Below, piece by piece: positions 35,794 to 44,582 of a stretch of 64,000 nt of DNA. The DNA lies in contig NZ_JACSZV010000025.1 of NCBI RefSeq assembly GCF_014472415.1, positions 30,167-94,166 of the forward strand, written 5' to 3'. The notes under the pieces were generated by a model. That model saw only the letters and a program-made list of their open reading frames with translations, ran no database searches and was not told the origin of the DNA. The stretch is from Pseudomonas sp. N40(2020) (GTDB taxonomy: Bacteria > Pseudomonadota > Gammaproteobacteria > Pseudomonadales > Pseudomonadaceae). A program made the position numbers and the translations under genes. Numbering within the stretch: position 1 is the first letter of the stretch; each line of letters begins with the position of its first letter.

Positions 35794-36684
35794 TCACCAT
35801 TGCAGGGTGATGCGACTTTCGAATTCACGTTCCTCACCGGTCACCGGATCGATAAAGCGCAGCCCTTGTGCCAGTAATTTGAGTGGATTGGCGTAGTCAT
35901 CCTCGACGTCTTTCAGTGCATCCGGGTAAAACGGATCGTTGCAGATGCTCGCCCCCAACGCGGTCATGTGCACGCGCAGTTGATGTTTCTTGCCGGTCAC
36001 CGGATACAGGCCGTAGCGCCAGAGATCGCCGTTCTTCTCCCGGACTTCCACAGCCGTTTCGGTGTTGCTGACGCCCGGACCTTCCTGCATACGGAAAAAA
36101 GGCTCGCCATCAATAAGGCGGCTTTTGTGCACCAAGGGGAAACTGAGTTCAGGCAATGCCGGAGCAATCGCTTCGTAGCGCTTGTCGATCTGCCGTGTCG
36201 GGAACAGCGACTGATACGCGGAACGGGTTTGCGGATTAGCCGAGAAGATCACCAGCCCCGCCGTATGCCGGTCGATCCGGTGCAGCGGCACCAGATGAGG
36301 ATTGTCCAGCCGACGAATCAGCCTGCGCAGCAAGGTTTGTTCGACATACTCGCCGGCCGGGGTCACCGGGAGAAAGTGAGGTTTGTCAGCCACCACCAGA
36401 TGTTCGTCGGCATAAAGAATCGACTCGACCACCGGTATCGGTTTTTCGTCCGGCACTTCGCGAAAGTAGTGAATCCGCAGGCCTTCCTTGTAGGGCAAGT
36501 CCAACGCAATCGGCTGACCTTGGCCATCCAGCACCCGCCCCCGGGCAATCCGGTCCAGCCACTGCTCGCGCCCAATGGCACTGAAATGCTCGCACAAACA
36601 ATCAAGTACGGTCAGCCAAGTACCCGGCGGCAGGTACAGTGTGCTGGCCTGATTCTGTGCAGCGGAAAATGTTGATGTGGACAT
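35794..36684 (-). CDS. RluA-family pseudouridine synthase
   Basis: 296 residues. The catalytic motif is HRIDRHTAGLVIFSA near residue 130 (Asp nucleophile in RIDRHTAG), preceded by YADEHLVVADKPHFLPVTPA and followed by KKHQLRVHMTALGASICNDP near 245, the conserved RluA C-terminal motif. No S4 domain precedes it. Enzymes of this type modify uridines in rRNA or tRNA; the target base cannot be told. Start at ATG 36684 gives a standard N terminus; the frame stays open upstream through the neighbouring gene in another frame. Possibly co-transcribed with the unknown gene 70 bases upstream. Confidence 0.9.
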   Translation of the reverse strand: MSTSTFSAAQNQASTLYLPPGTWLTVLDCLCEHFSAIGREQWLDRIARGRVLDGQGQPIALDLPYKEGLRIHYFREVPDEKPIPVVESILYADEHLVVADKPHFLPVTPAGEYVEQTLLRRLIRRLDNPHLVPLHRIDRHTAGLVIFSANPQTRSAYQSLFPTRQIDKRYEAIAPALPELSFPLVHKSRLIDGEPFFRMQEGPGVSNTETAVEVREKNGDLWRYGLYPVTGKKHQLRVHMTALGASICNDPFYPDALKDVEDDYANPLKLLAQGLRFIDPVTGEEREFESRITLQW

Positions 36685-36754
36685 ATGGAAACTCGAACCA
36701 TTAAAGCAGTCCGGCATTATCCAACACTGGGGAAACGAACCTAGCGCTGAATCC

Positions 36755-37072
36755 TCAGGCGGGAATCGACTTGAGCGCCGCCGCCTCGGTGAATTCCTTG
36801 AGCCAGCGCAACACGTCGACCGCCTCCCAGCGGCCCGGGTCGTACAAGGCGTAGAGCAAACCCTGATAACCGACCACATCCAACTGCTTGTGATAACCGG
36901 CTCGCTGAAACAGGGCTTCGATCTCGGCAAAACAGGTATTGAAATGCAGTTTGTTGAATGGCGTCTTGCCCTCCGTGACCAACCCGTCCAGGCGCAATTC
37001 GAGAACGGCCTCGCGTACCACATCAACCGACATCCGGTTAACGCTGTTCTTCAACTGTTCGACATTGACCAC
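36755..37072 (-). CDS. Conserved protein of unknown function behind a LexA-like box
   Basis: 105 residues, soluble, no signal peptide. Motif-like segments are MSVDVVREAVLELRLDGLVT, FNKLHFNTCFAEIEALFQRA and GYQGLLYALYDPGRWEAVDV. I do not recognise a domain. It starts with GTG, preceded by GAGGG at 8 bases. A 24-bp perfect palindrome of the LexA type (37092-37115) lies 20 bases upstream, so it is probably induced by DNA damage. The pseudouridine synthase follows on the same strand. I recall an SOS-induced hypothetical of similar size in P. aeruginosa, but cannot confirm orthology here. Confidence 0.8.
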   Translation of the reverse strand: MVNVEQLKNSVNRMSVDVVREAVLELRLDGLVTEGKTPFNKLHFNTCFAEIEALFQRAGYHKQLDVVGYQGLLYALYDPGRWEAVDVLRWLKEFTEAAALKSIPA

Positions 37073-37091
37073 GGTTCATCCCTCTGACCCA

Positions 37092-37115
37092 GTTACTGTA
37101 TGAACATACAGTAAC
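37092..37115. promoter_or_regulatory. LexA-like (SOS) box
   Basis: 11-bp arms GTTACTGTATG and CATACAGTAAC separated by AA form a perfect palindrome containing CTGT-N8-ACAG, the LexA core. It overlaps a plausible -10 (TACAGT on the minus strand) for the gene starting at 37072. Confidence 0.85.
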
Positions 37116-37184
37116 CGAACAAACCGGGAAGTGCCAAGGGCTGGATGCTCGTGAGCGACCAGCGGGATGCAGCACGAAAGCTGA

Positions 37185-37421
37185 TTAACGGAGAAACGCC
37201 ACGACCTCATCGGCGCTGAACGGCCAGTCCAGTTCCGCCCCGGTATCGATTCGACGCAGTACCGGAATCCGCAGGCTGTAAGCCTCAAACCAGTGCTCGT
37301 CCTCGGCGATATCAACCAGCTCAACGAGCAAGCCGTGCTCGACAAAGGGCATCAGTTCAGCTTCCGCGACTTCACACAGATGACACCCCAAGGTGCCGAA
37401 CAGCTGACATTCAGGAGGCAT
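37185..37421 (-). CDS. Glutaredoxin-like protein
   Basis: 78 residues of thioredoxin fold with a CxxC redox site (C13-H-L-C16 in LFGTLGCHLCEVAEAELM) and IPVLRRIDTGAELDWPFSAD, the cis-proline segment. Matches the small glutaredoxin/DUF836 family. Function is probably thiol-disulfide exchange; the partner is unknown. Confidence 0.88.
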   Translation of the reverse strand: MPPECQLFGTLGCHLCEVAEAELMPFVEHGLLVELVDIAEDEHWFEAYSLRIPVLRRIDTGAELDWPFSADEVVAFLR

Positions 37422-37631
37422 GATGGCTTCGACCCAGAAATGAGTGCGCCTATTCTATGCCGCCCCTGAAAACCCGTCGAGCCACCGCAGCCCGAAGGCT
37501 TAAGCGTATTTGTGGCGTTTCACTCGCAAAACCCTGACGCAAATCAGCCCGCTGAAAAACCAATTACGCAATGCTCCCGGTCTTTTTGCCTCTACGCTTG
37601 AAAAGCCAGAGCCCTGACATCGGAGTGTCCA

Positions 37632-39344
37632 GTGTTTGCCAACCTGTTGATCATCCTCGCCTCGTCCCTCGTGGTGATTGCGCTGTTCCGTCGCCTGCGA
37701 TTGCCGCCGGTGTTGGGCTACCTGTGCGTGGGCTTGCTTGTTGGGCCGAGTGCATTCGATTGGGTCAACGAGAGTGAACACCTCCCCGACGTGGCTGAAC
37801 TGGGTGTGGTGTTCCTGTTGTTTTCGTTGGGCCTGGAGTTTTCCCTGTCGAAGATGATTGCGCTGCGCCAGGTCGTATTTCGTCTGGGCAGCCAGCAGGT
37901 TCTGATCAGCACGGCGCTGTTGGGTCTGCTGCTGATGTCGCTGGGCATGCCGATGACTTCTGCACTGTTGCTTGGCGCAGGACTGTCGCTGTCGTCCACG
38001 GCGATCGTGACCAAAGAGCTGGGTAGCCTCGGCGAAGTGTTCAGCAGTCACGGCCAGAATGCCGTCGGCGTTCTGCTGTTTCAGGACGTGGTCGCGGTCT
38101 TGCTGCTGACCCTGGTGCCGGTGTTCGCCGGAAGCAGTGATCAGGTCTGGTATTGGGCATTGCCGATGACCCTGGCGAAAACCGTGGTGCTGTTTGTCGG
38201 CCTGCTGCTCGCCAGTCGCTGGTTGTTGCCTCGGCTGTTCCATGAAGTGGCTGCGTCGCGCTCGGCTGAGTTGTTCGTACTGTTGGCGCTAGTGATCGTG
38301 CTGTTGACCGCATGGCTGACTCACTTGCTCGGCCTGTCCCCTGCCCTTGGCGCTTTTCTCGCCGGCATGCTGTTGGGTGAAAGCCACTACCGACATCAGA
38401 TCGAAGCCGATATCCGGCCTTTCCGCGACATTTTACTCGGGGTGTTTTTTGTCAGCATCGGCATGCTGATCGACCTGCAATTGTTCGTCAGCCATAGTCT
38501 GCTGATCCTCGGCCTGACCCTCGGTTTGATGGTGATCAAGGGCATCGTGGTGGCGCTGCTGGTGAAATGGCGCGGCAGTGACAGTGAAACCGCTTGGCGC
38601 AGTGGTCTGGCGCTGGCCCAAGGGGGAGAGTTCTGCTTCGCACTGATGGCGCAAATGCAACAAAACAGCCTGATGCCGGCAGAGTTGGGCGCCCTGCTGC
38701 TCGCGGCCACGTTCTGCTCAATGCTGCTGACACCGCTGTTGCTGCGTGCGGCACCACGTATCGCCGCGGTCCTGCACCGCAAACCCAATCAGGAAGCACA
38801 GATAGAGGAGATCAGCGCGCTCAACGCCAGTCTCGACAAGCATGTGGTGATTTGCGGATACGGGCGCGTCGGTCAATCGATCGGCCGTTTCATGCGCAAC
38901 GCAAAGCAGCCTTACATCGCTCTGGACAACGACCCGGTGCGGGTACAGGAAGCCTCGAGCGGGGAAAGTGACGTGCATTACGGCGACTCCTCTCGCGGCG
39001 AACTGCTGACCGCCATCGGCCTGATGCGTGCGCGATTGCTGGTGATTGCCGTGGATCAAAGCGATGTCGCCCTGCGCATCCTCAAGGAAGCTCGTCGACT
39101 CAATGCGCACGTGCCGATTCTGGTGCGCACCCGTGACGACAGCCAATGGGCCGAACTGAAGGCCGCCGGCGCCACCGAGGTGGTGCCGGAACTATTGGAA
39201 TCGAGCCTGATGCTCGCCTCGCATGCCTTGATCATGCTCGGCCTGCCAGCGCATCAGGTACAGGAGAAAGTCGATCAGGTGCGCATTGATCGCTATCGCC
39301 TGCTGCACGGTTTTTATCCCGGGGCCGACGATGTTGAAAATTAG
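37632..39344 (+). CDS. CPA2 cation/proton antiporter (KefB/KefC-like) with a TrkA-N domain
   Basis: 570 residues: about twelve hydrophobic spans (1-385) of the CPA2 exchanger, including LPPVLGYLCVGLLVGPSAF and LGLSPALGAFLAGMLLGES, then a cytoplasmic NAD-binding TrkA-N/RCK domain (VVICGYGRVGQSIGRFMRNA, about 405-520). Mediates K+ or Na+ efflux in exchange for H+. The KefF quinone partner is not adjacent, so glutathione-gated KefC function is not assured. GTG start with GGAG 7 bases upstream. Its last four bases overlap the converging amt gene. Confidence 0.92.
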   Translation: MFANLLIILASSLVVIALFRRLRLPPVLGYLCVGLLVGPSAFDWVNESEHLPDVAELGVVFLLFSLGLEFSLSKMIALRQVVFRLGSQQVLISTALLGLLLMSLGMPMTSALLLGAGLSLSSTAIVTKELGSLGEVFSSHGQNAVGVLLFQDVVAVLLLTLVPVFAGSSDQVWYWALPMTLAKTVVLFVGLLLASRWLLPRLFHEVAASRSAELFVLLALVIVLLTAWLTHLLGLSPALGAFLAGMLLGESHYRHQIEADIRPFRDILLGVFFVSIGMLIDLQLFVSHSLLILGLTLGLMVIKGIVVALLVKWRGSDSETAWRSGLALAQGGEFCFALMAQMQQNSLMPAELGALLLAATFCSMLLTPLLLRAAPRIAAVLHRKPNQEAQIEEISALNASLDKHVVICGYGRVGQSIGRFMRNAKQPYIALDNDPVRVQEASSGESDVHYGDSSRGELLTAIGLMRARLLVIAVDQSDVALRILKEARRLNAHVPILVRTRDDSQWAELKAAGATEVVPELLESSLMLASHALIMLGLPAHQVQEKVDQVRIDRYRLLHGFYPGADDVEN

Positions 39345-40549
39345 TCCTGACTCACCGCGCCGATCTTGTGCAACGACAGGTCGGCGCCGTAATACTCTTG
39401 TTCCTGACTCAGGCGCAGGCCATGCAGCGCCTTGATCACGCCGTAAACGACGAAGCCGCCGATCAGCGCCACCGCCACGCCGAGCGCAGTGCCGATCAAC
39501 TGGCTGATCAGGCTGACGCCACCAAGACCACCGAGCGCTGTCTGGCCGAAAACCCCGCAGGCAATCCCGCCCCACACGCCACACAATCCGTGCAACGGCC
39601 ATACGCCCAAGACGTCGTCGATGCGCCATTTGACCTGCGCGGCGGTAAAGCACCAGACGAACAGAGCACCAGCAATGGCGCCGGTCACCAGTGCGCCGAC
39701 CGGATGCATCAGATCAGAACCTGCACAGATCGCCACCAACCCGGCCAACGGGCCGTTGTGCAGAAAGCCCGGGTCATTGCGCCCGACGATCAACGCCGCC
39801 ACCGTGCCACCGACCATCGCCATCAACGAGTTGACCGCCACCAGTCCGCTGACACCCTGCAGCGTCTGTGCGCTCATTACGTTGAAGCCGAACCAGCCGA
39901 CAATCAGAATCCACGAGCCCAGAGCCAGAAACGGAATACTCGACGGAGCGAACGCGACCAGTCGACCATCGCGATAACGCCCATTGCGCGGGCCAAGCAG
40001 CAGCACCGCCGCCAGCGCCAGCCAGCCGCCCATGGCATGTACCACCACGGAGCCGGCGAAATCATGGAACGCCGCACCAAACTGCGCCGTCAGCCAGGCT
40101 TGCAGGCCATAGTTGCCGTTCCAGATCATCCCTTCGAAAAACGGATAGATGAACGCCACGATCAGCGCTGTGGCACACAACTGAGGAACGAAACGCGCCC
40201 GCTCGGCAATGCCGCCGGAGATGATTGCCGGGATCGCTGCGGCAAAGGTCAGCAGAAAGAAAAACTTCACCAGCCCATAGCCATGATCGGCACTCAGCAC
40301 CGCCGCCGGCTGCATGAACGTCACGCCGTAGGAGATCCAATAGCCTATAAAGAAATAGGCCAGGGTCGAGACGGCGAAATCGCTGAGGATCTTCGACAAG
40401 GCGTTGACCTGGTTTTTCTGGCGCACCGTACCGACTTCCAGAAATGCGAAACCGGCGTGCATCGCCAGCACCATCACCGCACCGATCAGAATGAACAACG
40501 TATTGGAGCTGTGAACCAACGTGTCCACAGCGCTTTGCAGATTTTCCAT
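39341..40549 (-). CDS. Ammonium transporter (Amt family)
   Basis: 402 residues, about eleven spans. Pore features are present: the first pore histidine in AAFHDFAGSVVVHAMGGWL and the second in GVWPLHGLCGVWGGIACGVF. It lacks a signal peptide, and no glnK (PII) gene is beside it, unlike most amtB loci, so it may be a second Amt or a sensor-like member. Coupling to a regulatory domain is not seen. A weak sigma-54-like site lies upstream. Converges with the antiporter, overlapping it by four bases. Confidence 0.92.
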   Translation of the reverse strand: MENLQSAVDTLVHSSNTLFILIGAVMVLAMHAGFAFLEVGTVRQKNQVNALSKILSDFAVSTLAYFFIGYWISYGVTFMQPAAVLSADHGYGLVKFFFLLTFAAAIPAIISGGIAERARFVPQLCATALIVAFIYPFFEGMIWNGNYGLQAWLTAQFGAAFHDFAGSVVVHAMGGWLALAAVLLLGPRNGRYRDGRLVAFAPSSIPFLALGSWILIVGWFGFNVMSAQTLQGVSGLVAVNSLMAMVGGTVAALIVGRNDPGFLHNGPLAGLVAICAGSDLMHPVGALVTGAIAGALFVWCFTAAQVKWRIDDVLGVWPLHGLCGVWGGIACGVFGQTALGGLGGVSLISQLIGTALGVAVALIGGFVVYGVIKALHGLRLSQEQEYYGADLSLHKIGAVSQD

Positions 40550-40597
40550 AAAGAGGCAGACCTGGCAGGTAAATAGAGCACCAAATCAGTTCATACG

Positions 40598-40614
40598 AGC
40601 ATTTCATGCACCAA
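40598..40614 (-). promoter_or_regulatory. Possible sigma-54 promoter of the amt gene
   Basis: On the minus strand GG-N10-GC spacing is met (TTGGTGCATGAAATGCT), with several mismatches from TGGCAC-N5-TTGCA. It is about 50 bases before the ATG. Nitrogen-regulated amt genes usually have such a promoter, but the match is weak. Confidence 0.3.
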
Positions 40615-40855
40615 GTTGCGACCGCGCAGTCATGGATCAGGCTGTCCGATGAACCGCTTTGGCGCACAAGGTCGATGCCCTGATACGAACCGTGGTTATT
40701 TGAGTTAAGGTTTTCCCGCTTGTACGCTCGGCAACAGCGCACGACTGTCGGGCGACGCACCACGACATAGCAAAAGCTGTACCAGTCATTTGTACTGAAC
40801 CTTCGCGCAAGGCTCATACTCGAACGCTTCAGACGCCACTTACGGAGATCCACCC

Positions 40856-41170
40856 ATGGCCAGCATCAAGGCAAAGACTGCTCAAGAAATCCTCATGAAC
40901 GACTTCCAGACATTGGTCGCCGACACCGAACGGTTGCTCGAGCACACCGCCACTCTGGCCGGCGATCAGGCTGATGAGCTGCGTGAACAGATCCACGACA
41001 GCCTGCTGCGTGCACGGGAAACCCTGAAGCTGACCGAAGACACCCTGCGCGAGCGCGGTCAGGCGGCGGTCACCGCCACTGAAGACTACGTGTCGGCCAA
41101 TCCTTGGCAATCCGTTGGCATCGCTGCCGGTGTAGGTTTCTTGATCGGCCTGCTGGCTACTCGGCGCTGA
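40856..41170 (+). CDS. DUF883 (YqjD/ElaB-like) inner-membrane protein
   Basis: 104 residues: a long amphipathic helix (LVADTERLLEHTATLAGDQA to LRERGQAAVTATEDYV) and a C-terminal glycine-zipper membrane segment (SVGIAAGVGFLIGLLATRR). The family associates stationary-phase ribosomes with the membrane in E. coli. GGAG precedes the ATG. First of a tight trio with a holin-like protein and a basic small protein, as in the yqjDEK order. Confidence 0.92.
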   Translation: MASIKAKTAQEILMNDFQTLVADTERLLEHTATLAGDQADELREQIHDSLLRARETLKLTEDTLRERGQAAVTATEDYVSANPWQSVGIAAGVGFLIGLLATRR

Positions 41171-41172
41171 TT

Positions 41173-41559
41173 ATGTCGATCGGTGAATCCGGCCCGGCTG
41201 CGGGCACCACTTCCTCCACGCGGCGTCTGGGCGCCGCTGTCCTTGGCTTGCTGCACAGTCATGTCGAATTGTTCGGCATCGAATTGCAGGAGCAGAAAGC
41301 ACGTACCGTCAGCCTGTTGCTGTTCGCAGGCTTGGCCTTGGTGTTTGCCCTTCTGTTGCTGGTAGGTTTGTCGACGTTGGTGTTGATCGTGTTCTGGGAC
41401 ACCTATCGTCTGCCCGCGATCATCGGCCTGTGCGTGTTCTACACACTGGCGGCCGCGTTCTGCGGGGTGCGCCTGAAGGCTGCGGTCTTCGATGAATCCT
41501 CACCCTTCCACGGCACGCTCGAAGAGCTGGCCAACGACCGGGAGCGTCTGCTGCCATGA
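41173..41559 (+). CDS. Phage-holin-family membrane protein (YqjE-like)
   Basis: 128 residues with two long spans (SLLLFAGLALVFALLLLVGL and LPAIIGLCVFYTLAAAFCGV) and a conserved N-terminal LHSHVELFGIELQEQKAR, the signature of the YqjE/DUF1469 family. I chose ATG at 41173, directly after the upstream stop. Function in the envelope is unknown. Its 3' end overlaps the next gene (ATGA). Confidence 0.9.
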   Translation: MSIGESGPAAGTTSSTRRLGAAVLGLLHSHVELFGIELQEQKARTVSLLLFAGLALVFALLLLVGLSTLVLIVFWDTYRLPAIIGLCVFYTLAAAFCGVRLKAAVFDESSPFHGTLEELANDRERLLP

Positions 41560-41894
41560 GCCTGCCTGAACTTCCACATAACAGCTCTCGTCGGGAAATG
41601 CGCAAGGCACTGATCCGCCTGCGCATGGAAATGCATCGTCAGGAAATCCGTCACGAAGCCGGGCAAGTGCTGCAACCCTTGCAGCGCATGCGCGGCATGT
41701 CGCAAAACCTGCAAGGCGGATTCGGCATCAAACACGCGCCGTTGTGGGGCGTGGCCGCTGTCACCCTGCTGGGTTTCATCACCGGTAAGGGCGCGAAAAG
41801 CGGCGGCGTCGGTGGCCTGACCCGACTGGTTCGCCTCGGTACCAGCCTCGGGCCACTGATCAAACTGGTCATGCAGAGTTCGGGTAAACGCTGA
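41556..41894 (+). CDS. YqjK-like basic protein
   Basis: 112 residues, highly basic N-terminal helix (SSRREMRKALIRLRMEMHRQ, EIRHEAGQVLQPLQRMRGMS), then a hydrophobic stretch (APLWGVAAVTLLGFITG) and a glycine-rich tail. The third member of the yqjDEK-like operon, translationally coupled by ATGA. No enzyme motif is seen. Confidence 0.85.
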   Translation: MSLPELPHNSSRREMRKALIRLRMEMHRQEIRHEAGQVLQPLQRMRGMSQNLQGGFGIKHAPLWGVAAVTLLGFITGKGAKSGGVGGLTRLVRLGTSLGPLIKLVMQSSGKR

Positions 41895-42019
41895 CCTCTC
41901 GCAACTGGCTACATTCTTGCAATACCTTCGGGATGAACCTCTTTCTAGAAGAGGTTCAATCCTGAACGCCTACCCGGTCGGCAGGTTTCAACCAGAACAA
42001 GAACGACTAAGGAGGCCCC

Positions 42020-43183
42020 GTGATCGACGGGCAACCGCTCGCCTGTTTTCAGCCTTTCATCGATACCGCCACTGGACGCATCGCCGGCGTCGAAGCCTTG
42101 GGCCGCCTGCGCCAGAGCGATGGACAATTGACCTCGGTCGGGCCGCTGTTCGCTGACCCGCGCACGCCGGCCATGGCCCTGCGCCGCCTCGACCGGCAGA
42201 TCCGCGACAACGCCCTGAGCCGTCTGCATGAAGCCCCGGCTGACTGGTTTCTCAGTCTCAATATGTCGCCGCGCTGGATCAGTCGCCTGCGCCCCGACCA
42301 GGCCCTGCCCAGCCTCAAGCAACTGGCGCGACACAACGTTGATCCACAGCGTATTGTGTTCGAGATCACCGAACTGGGCGGCAATGGTCAACGTCTGGCC
42401 GAAGTGGTTGCGCGTTATCGCGACGCTGGGGCGCGGATTGCCATTGATGATTTTGGCGCCGGTTATTCGCAACTCGATCGGGTGCTGGCGCTGCAACCGG
42501 ACATCCTCAAGCTCGACATGCGACTGTTTCAGGCCGCCGCGTTGGGCGGGCCGAGCAGTGATGTGGTCAAGGCCCTCGCGCAAATGGCCGAGAAAACCGG
42601 CTGCTGGATCATTGCAGAAGGGGTCGAAACCGAGGCGCAGCTGAATTTCGCTCTGGAATGCGGATCGCGCTACGTACAGGGTTTCCTGTTCGCTCGGGCG
42701 CAGGAGGCGTTCTTTGCCACCGACGCCTTTGTGCAGCGCTTTGCCGAGCTGCGCCAGCGTTACGTTCAGCAGAAGCTCGCCGAGCGTGGGCGATTGATGC
42801 AGATGCGCCAGCAACTCAGTGAATTGATGGCGATCCTGCAAAAATGGGCGCAAGCCCGTGCGCCACTCAGTGCATTGCCCCACCTGGAAGCATTTCCATG
42901 GCTGCTGCGGTTTTATCAGTGCGACCGCCACGGCACGCAACTGACCCCCAATCTGGAATGGCGCCACAACGGCTGGATCGCCGACAACCGCTATCTGGGA
43001 CACAACTGGTCGTGGCGTCCGTACTTCTATCATCTGTTGGCCGAAGGTTGGGACGAACGGCGCCTGACCCTCTCCAATACCTACCGAGATGCCACCAGCA
43101 ATCAGTATTGCCTGACGGCCGGGCAGTTCTTCGACAATGGCGAACGCCTGCTGTTGATCGATATCGATGCTGCAGGATTATAG
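42020..43183 (+). CDS. EAL-domain c-di-GMP phosphodiesterase with C-terminal sensory domain
   Basis: 387 residues. The EAL domain (about 5-240) keeps the signature VEALGRLR, the Asn of SLNMSPRWIS, FEITELGG, the DDFG loop (IDDFGAGYSQLD), LKLDM and IIAEGVETEAQLN, so it is probably active, with no GGDEF partner. The C-terminal 100 residues (FPWLLRFYQCDRHGTQLTPN, WSWRPYFYHLLAEGWDERRL, LLLIDIDAAGL) resemble the YkuI-type Cache/PAS tail. GTG start with a strong AAGGAGG site 5 bases upstream. No membrane spans. It should lower c-di-GMP, affecting attachment and motility. Confidence 0.9.
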   Translation: MIDGQPLACFQPFIDTATGRIAGVEALGRLRQSDGQLTSVGPLFADPRTPAMALRRLDRQIRDNALSRLHEAPADWFLSLNMSPRWISRLRPDQALPSLKQLARHNVDPQRIVFEITELGGNGQRLAEVVARYRDAGARIAIDDFGAGYSQLDRVLALQPDILKLDMRLFQAAALGGPSSDVVKALAQMAEKTGCWIIAEGVETEAQLNFALECGSRYVQGFLFARAQEAFFATDAFVQRFAELRQRYVQQKLAERGRLMQMRQQLSELMAILQKWAQARAPLSALPHLEAFPWLLRFYQCDRHGTQLTPNLEWRHNGWIADNRYLGHNWSWRPYFYHLLAEGWDERRLTLSNTYRDATSNQYCLTAGQFFDNGERLLLIDIDAAGL

Positions 43184-43253
43184 TTCCGCTTGCAGGCATA
43201 CGGCTGAACCGGGAAGCTAGGTCAATTCAGTCACCTGACGGAGAGAATCAGCC

Positions 43254-44582
43254 TTGGATTGGCAAACCCTGCTCAACCGCGAACGCCTCGGAAAGCCGCT
43301 GTACAGCCCGCAAGAGCTTGGCCGCAGCCCTTTTCATAAAGACCATGACCGCATCATTTTCTCGGGAGCTTTCCGTCGCCTGGGCCGTAAAACCCAGGTG
43401 CACCCGGTCACCAGTAATGATCATATCCACACACGCCTGACCCACTCGCTGGAAGTCAGCTGCGTGGGCCGTTCGCTGGGCATGCGCGTTGGCGAAACCC
43501 TGCGCAGTGCCCTTCCCGACTGGTGTGATCCTGCCGACCTGGGCATGGTTGTGCAGTCGGCCTGCCTGGCTCACGACATCGGCAATCCGCCATTCGGCCA
43601 TTCCGGTGAAGACGCCATTCGCCACTGGTTTCAGCAAGCGGCCGGGCGTGGCTGGCTGGACGGCATGAGCGAAGCCGAGCGCGGTGACTTCCTTAACTTC
43701 GAAGGCAATGCCCAGGGCTTCCGCGTGCTCACGCAGCTTGAGTACCATCAGTTCGACGGTGGCACCCGCCTGACCTACGCCACCCTCGGCACTTATCTGA
43801 AGTATCCGTGGACGGCTCGTCACGCCGACTCCCTCGGTTACAAGAAGCACAAGTTCGGCTGCTATCAGAGCGAACTGCCGCTGCTTGAGCAAATTGCCCA
43901 CAAGCTCGGCCTGCCGCAACTGGAAGACCAACGCTGGGCGCGCCATCCATTGGTGTACCTGATGGAGGCCGCTGACGACATCTGCTACGCGCTGATCGAC
44001 CTCGAAGACGGTCTTGAGATGGAGTTGCTGGAGTACGCCGAAGTCGAATCCCTGCTGCTCGGCCTCGTGGGCGATGATTTACCGGAAACCTATCGCCAAC
44101 TCGGTCCGCAGGATTCACGGCGGCGCAAACTGGCGATCCTGCGCGGCAAAGCCATCGAGCATTTGACCAACGCCGCCGCGCGGGCCTTTGTCGAGCAACA
44201 GGACGCACTGCTCGCCGGCACGTTGCACGGCGATCTGGTCGAGCACATGCACGGCCCGGCCAAGCGGTGTGTGCTGAACGCCAAGGACATCGCGCGCAAG
44301 AAGATCTTTCAGGACAAACGCAAAACCCTGCACGAAATCGGCGCCTATACGACGCTGGAGATTCTGCTCAATTCGTTCTGCGGCGCCGCGCTGGAACAGC
44401 ACAATGGGCGTACTCCGTCGTTCAAAAGCCGACGCATCCTCGATTTGTTGGGCAACAATGCGCCGGACCCACAAGGTTCATTGCACGCATCGTTTTTGCG
44501 CATGATCGATTTCATCGCTGGCATGACCGACAGCTACGCCAGCGACATGGCACTGGAAATGACTGGGCGCTCCAGCCACTGA
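43254..44582 (+). CDS. dgt: dGTP triphosphohydrolase (dGTPase-like)
   Basis: 442 residues of the HD superfamily. The metal-binding motif H...HD...D is present: HTRLTHSLEVSCVGRSLG, then ACLAHDIGNPPFGHSGEDAI (HD), and later LMEAADDICYALIDLEDGL. Splits dNTPs to deoxynucleoside and triphosphate. The length is typical of the type-2 (Pseudomonas) dNTPase rather than the 505-residue E. coli Dgt. TTG start with GGAG about 10 bases upstream. Confidence 0.92.
   Translation: MDWQTLLNRERLGKPLYSPQELGRSPFHKDHDRIIFSGAFRRLGRKTQVHPVTSNDHIHTRLTHSLEVSCVGRSLGMRVGETLRSALPDWCDPADLGMVVQSACLAHDIGNPPFGHSGEDAIRHWFQQAAGRGWLDGMSEAERGDFLNFEGNAQGFRVLTQLEYHQFDGGTRLTYATLGTYLKYPWTARHADSLGYKKHKFGCYQSELPLLEQIAHKLGLPQLEDQRWARHPLVYLMEAADDICYALIDLEDGLEMELLEYAEVESLLLGLVGDDLPETYRQLGPQDSRRRKLAILRGKAIEHLTNAAARAFVEQQDALLAGTLHGDLVEHMHGPAKRCVLNAKDIARKKIFQDKRKTLHEIGAYTTLEILLNSFCGAALEQHNGRTPSFKSRRILDLLGNNAPDPQGSLHASFLRMIDFIAGMTDSYASDMALEMTGRSSH

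Noticed and set aside
35794..37026. 410-codon frame as one long pseudouridine synthase
   Set aside because: The first 114 codons are a shadow of the unknown gene at 36755-37072 and rich in Arg/Ser/Cys; the real start is at 36684.
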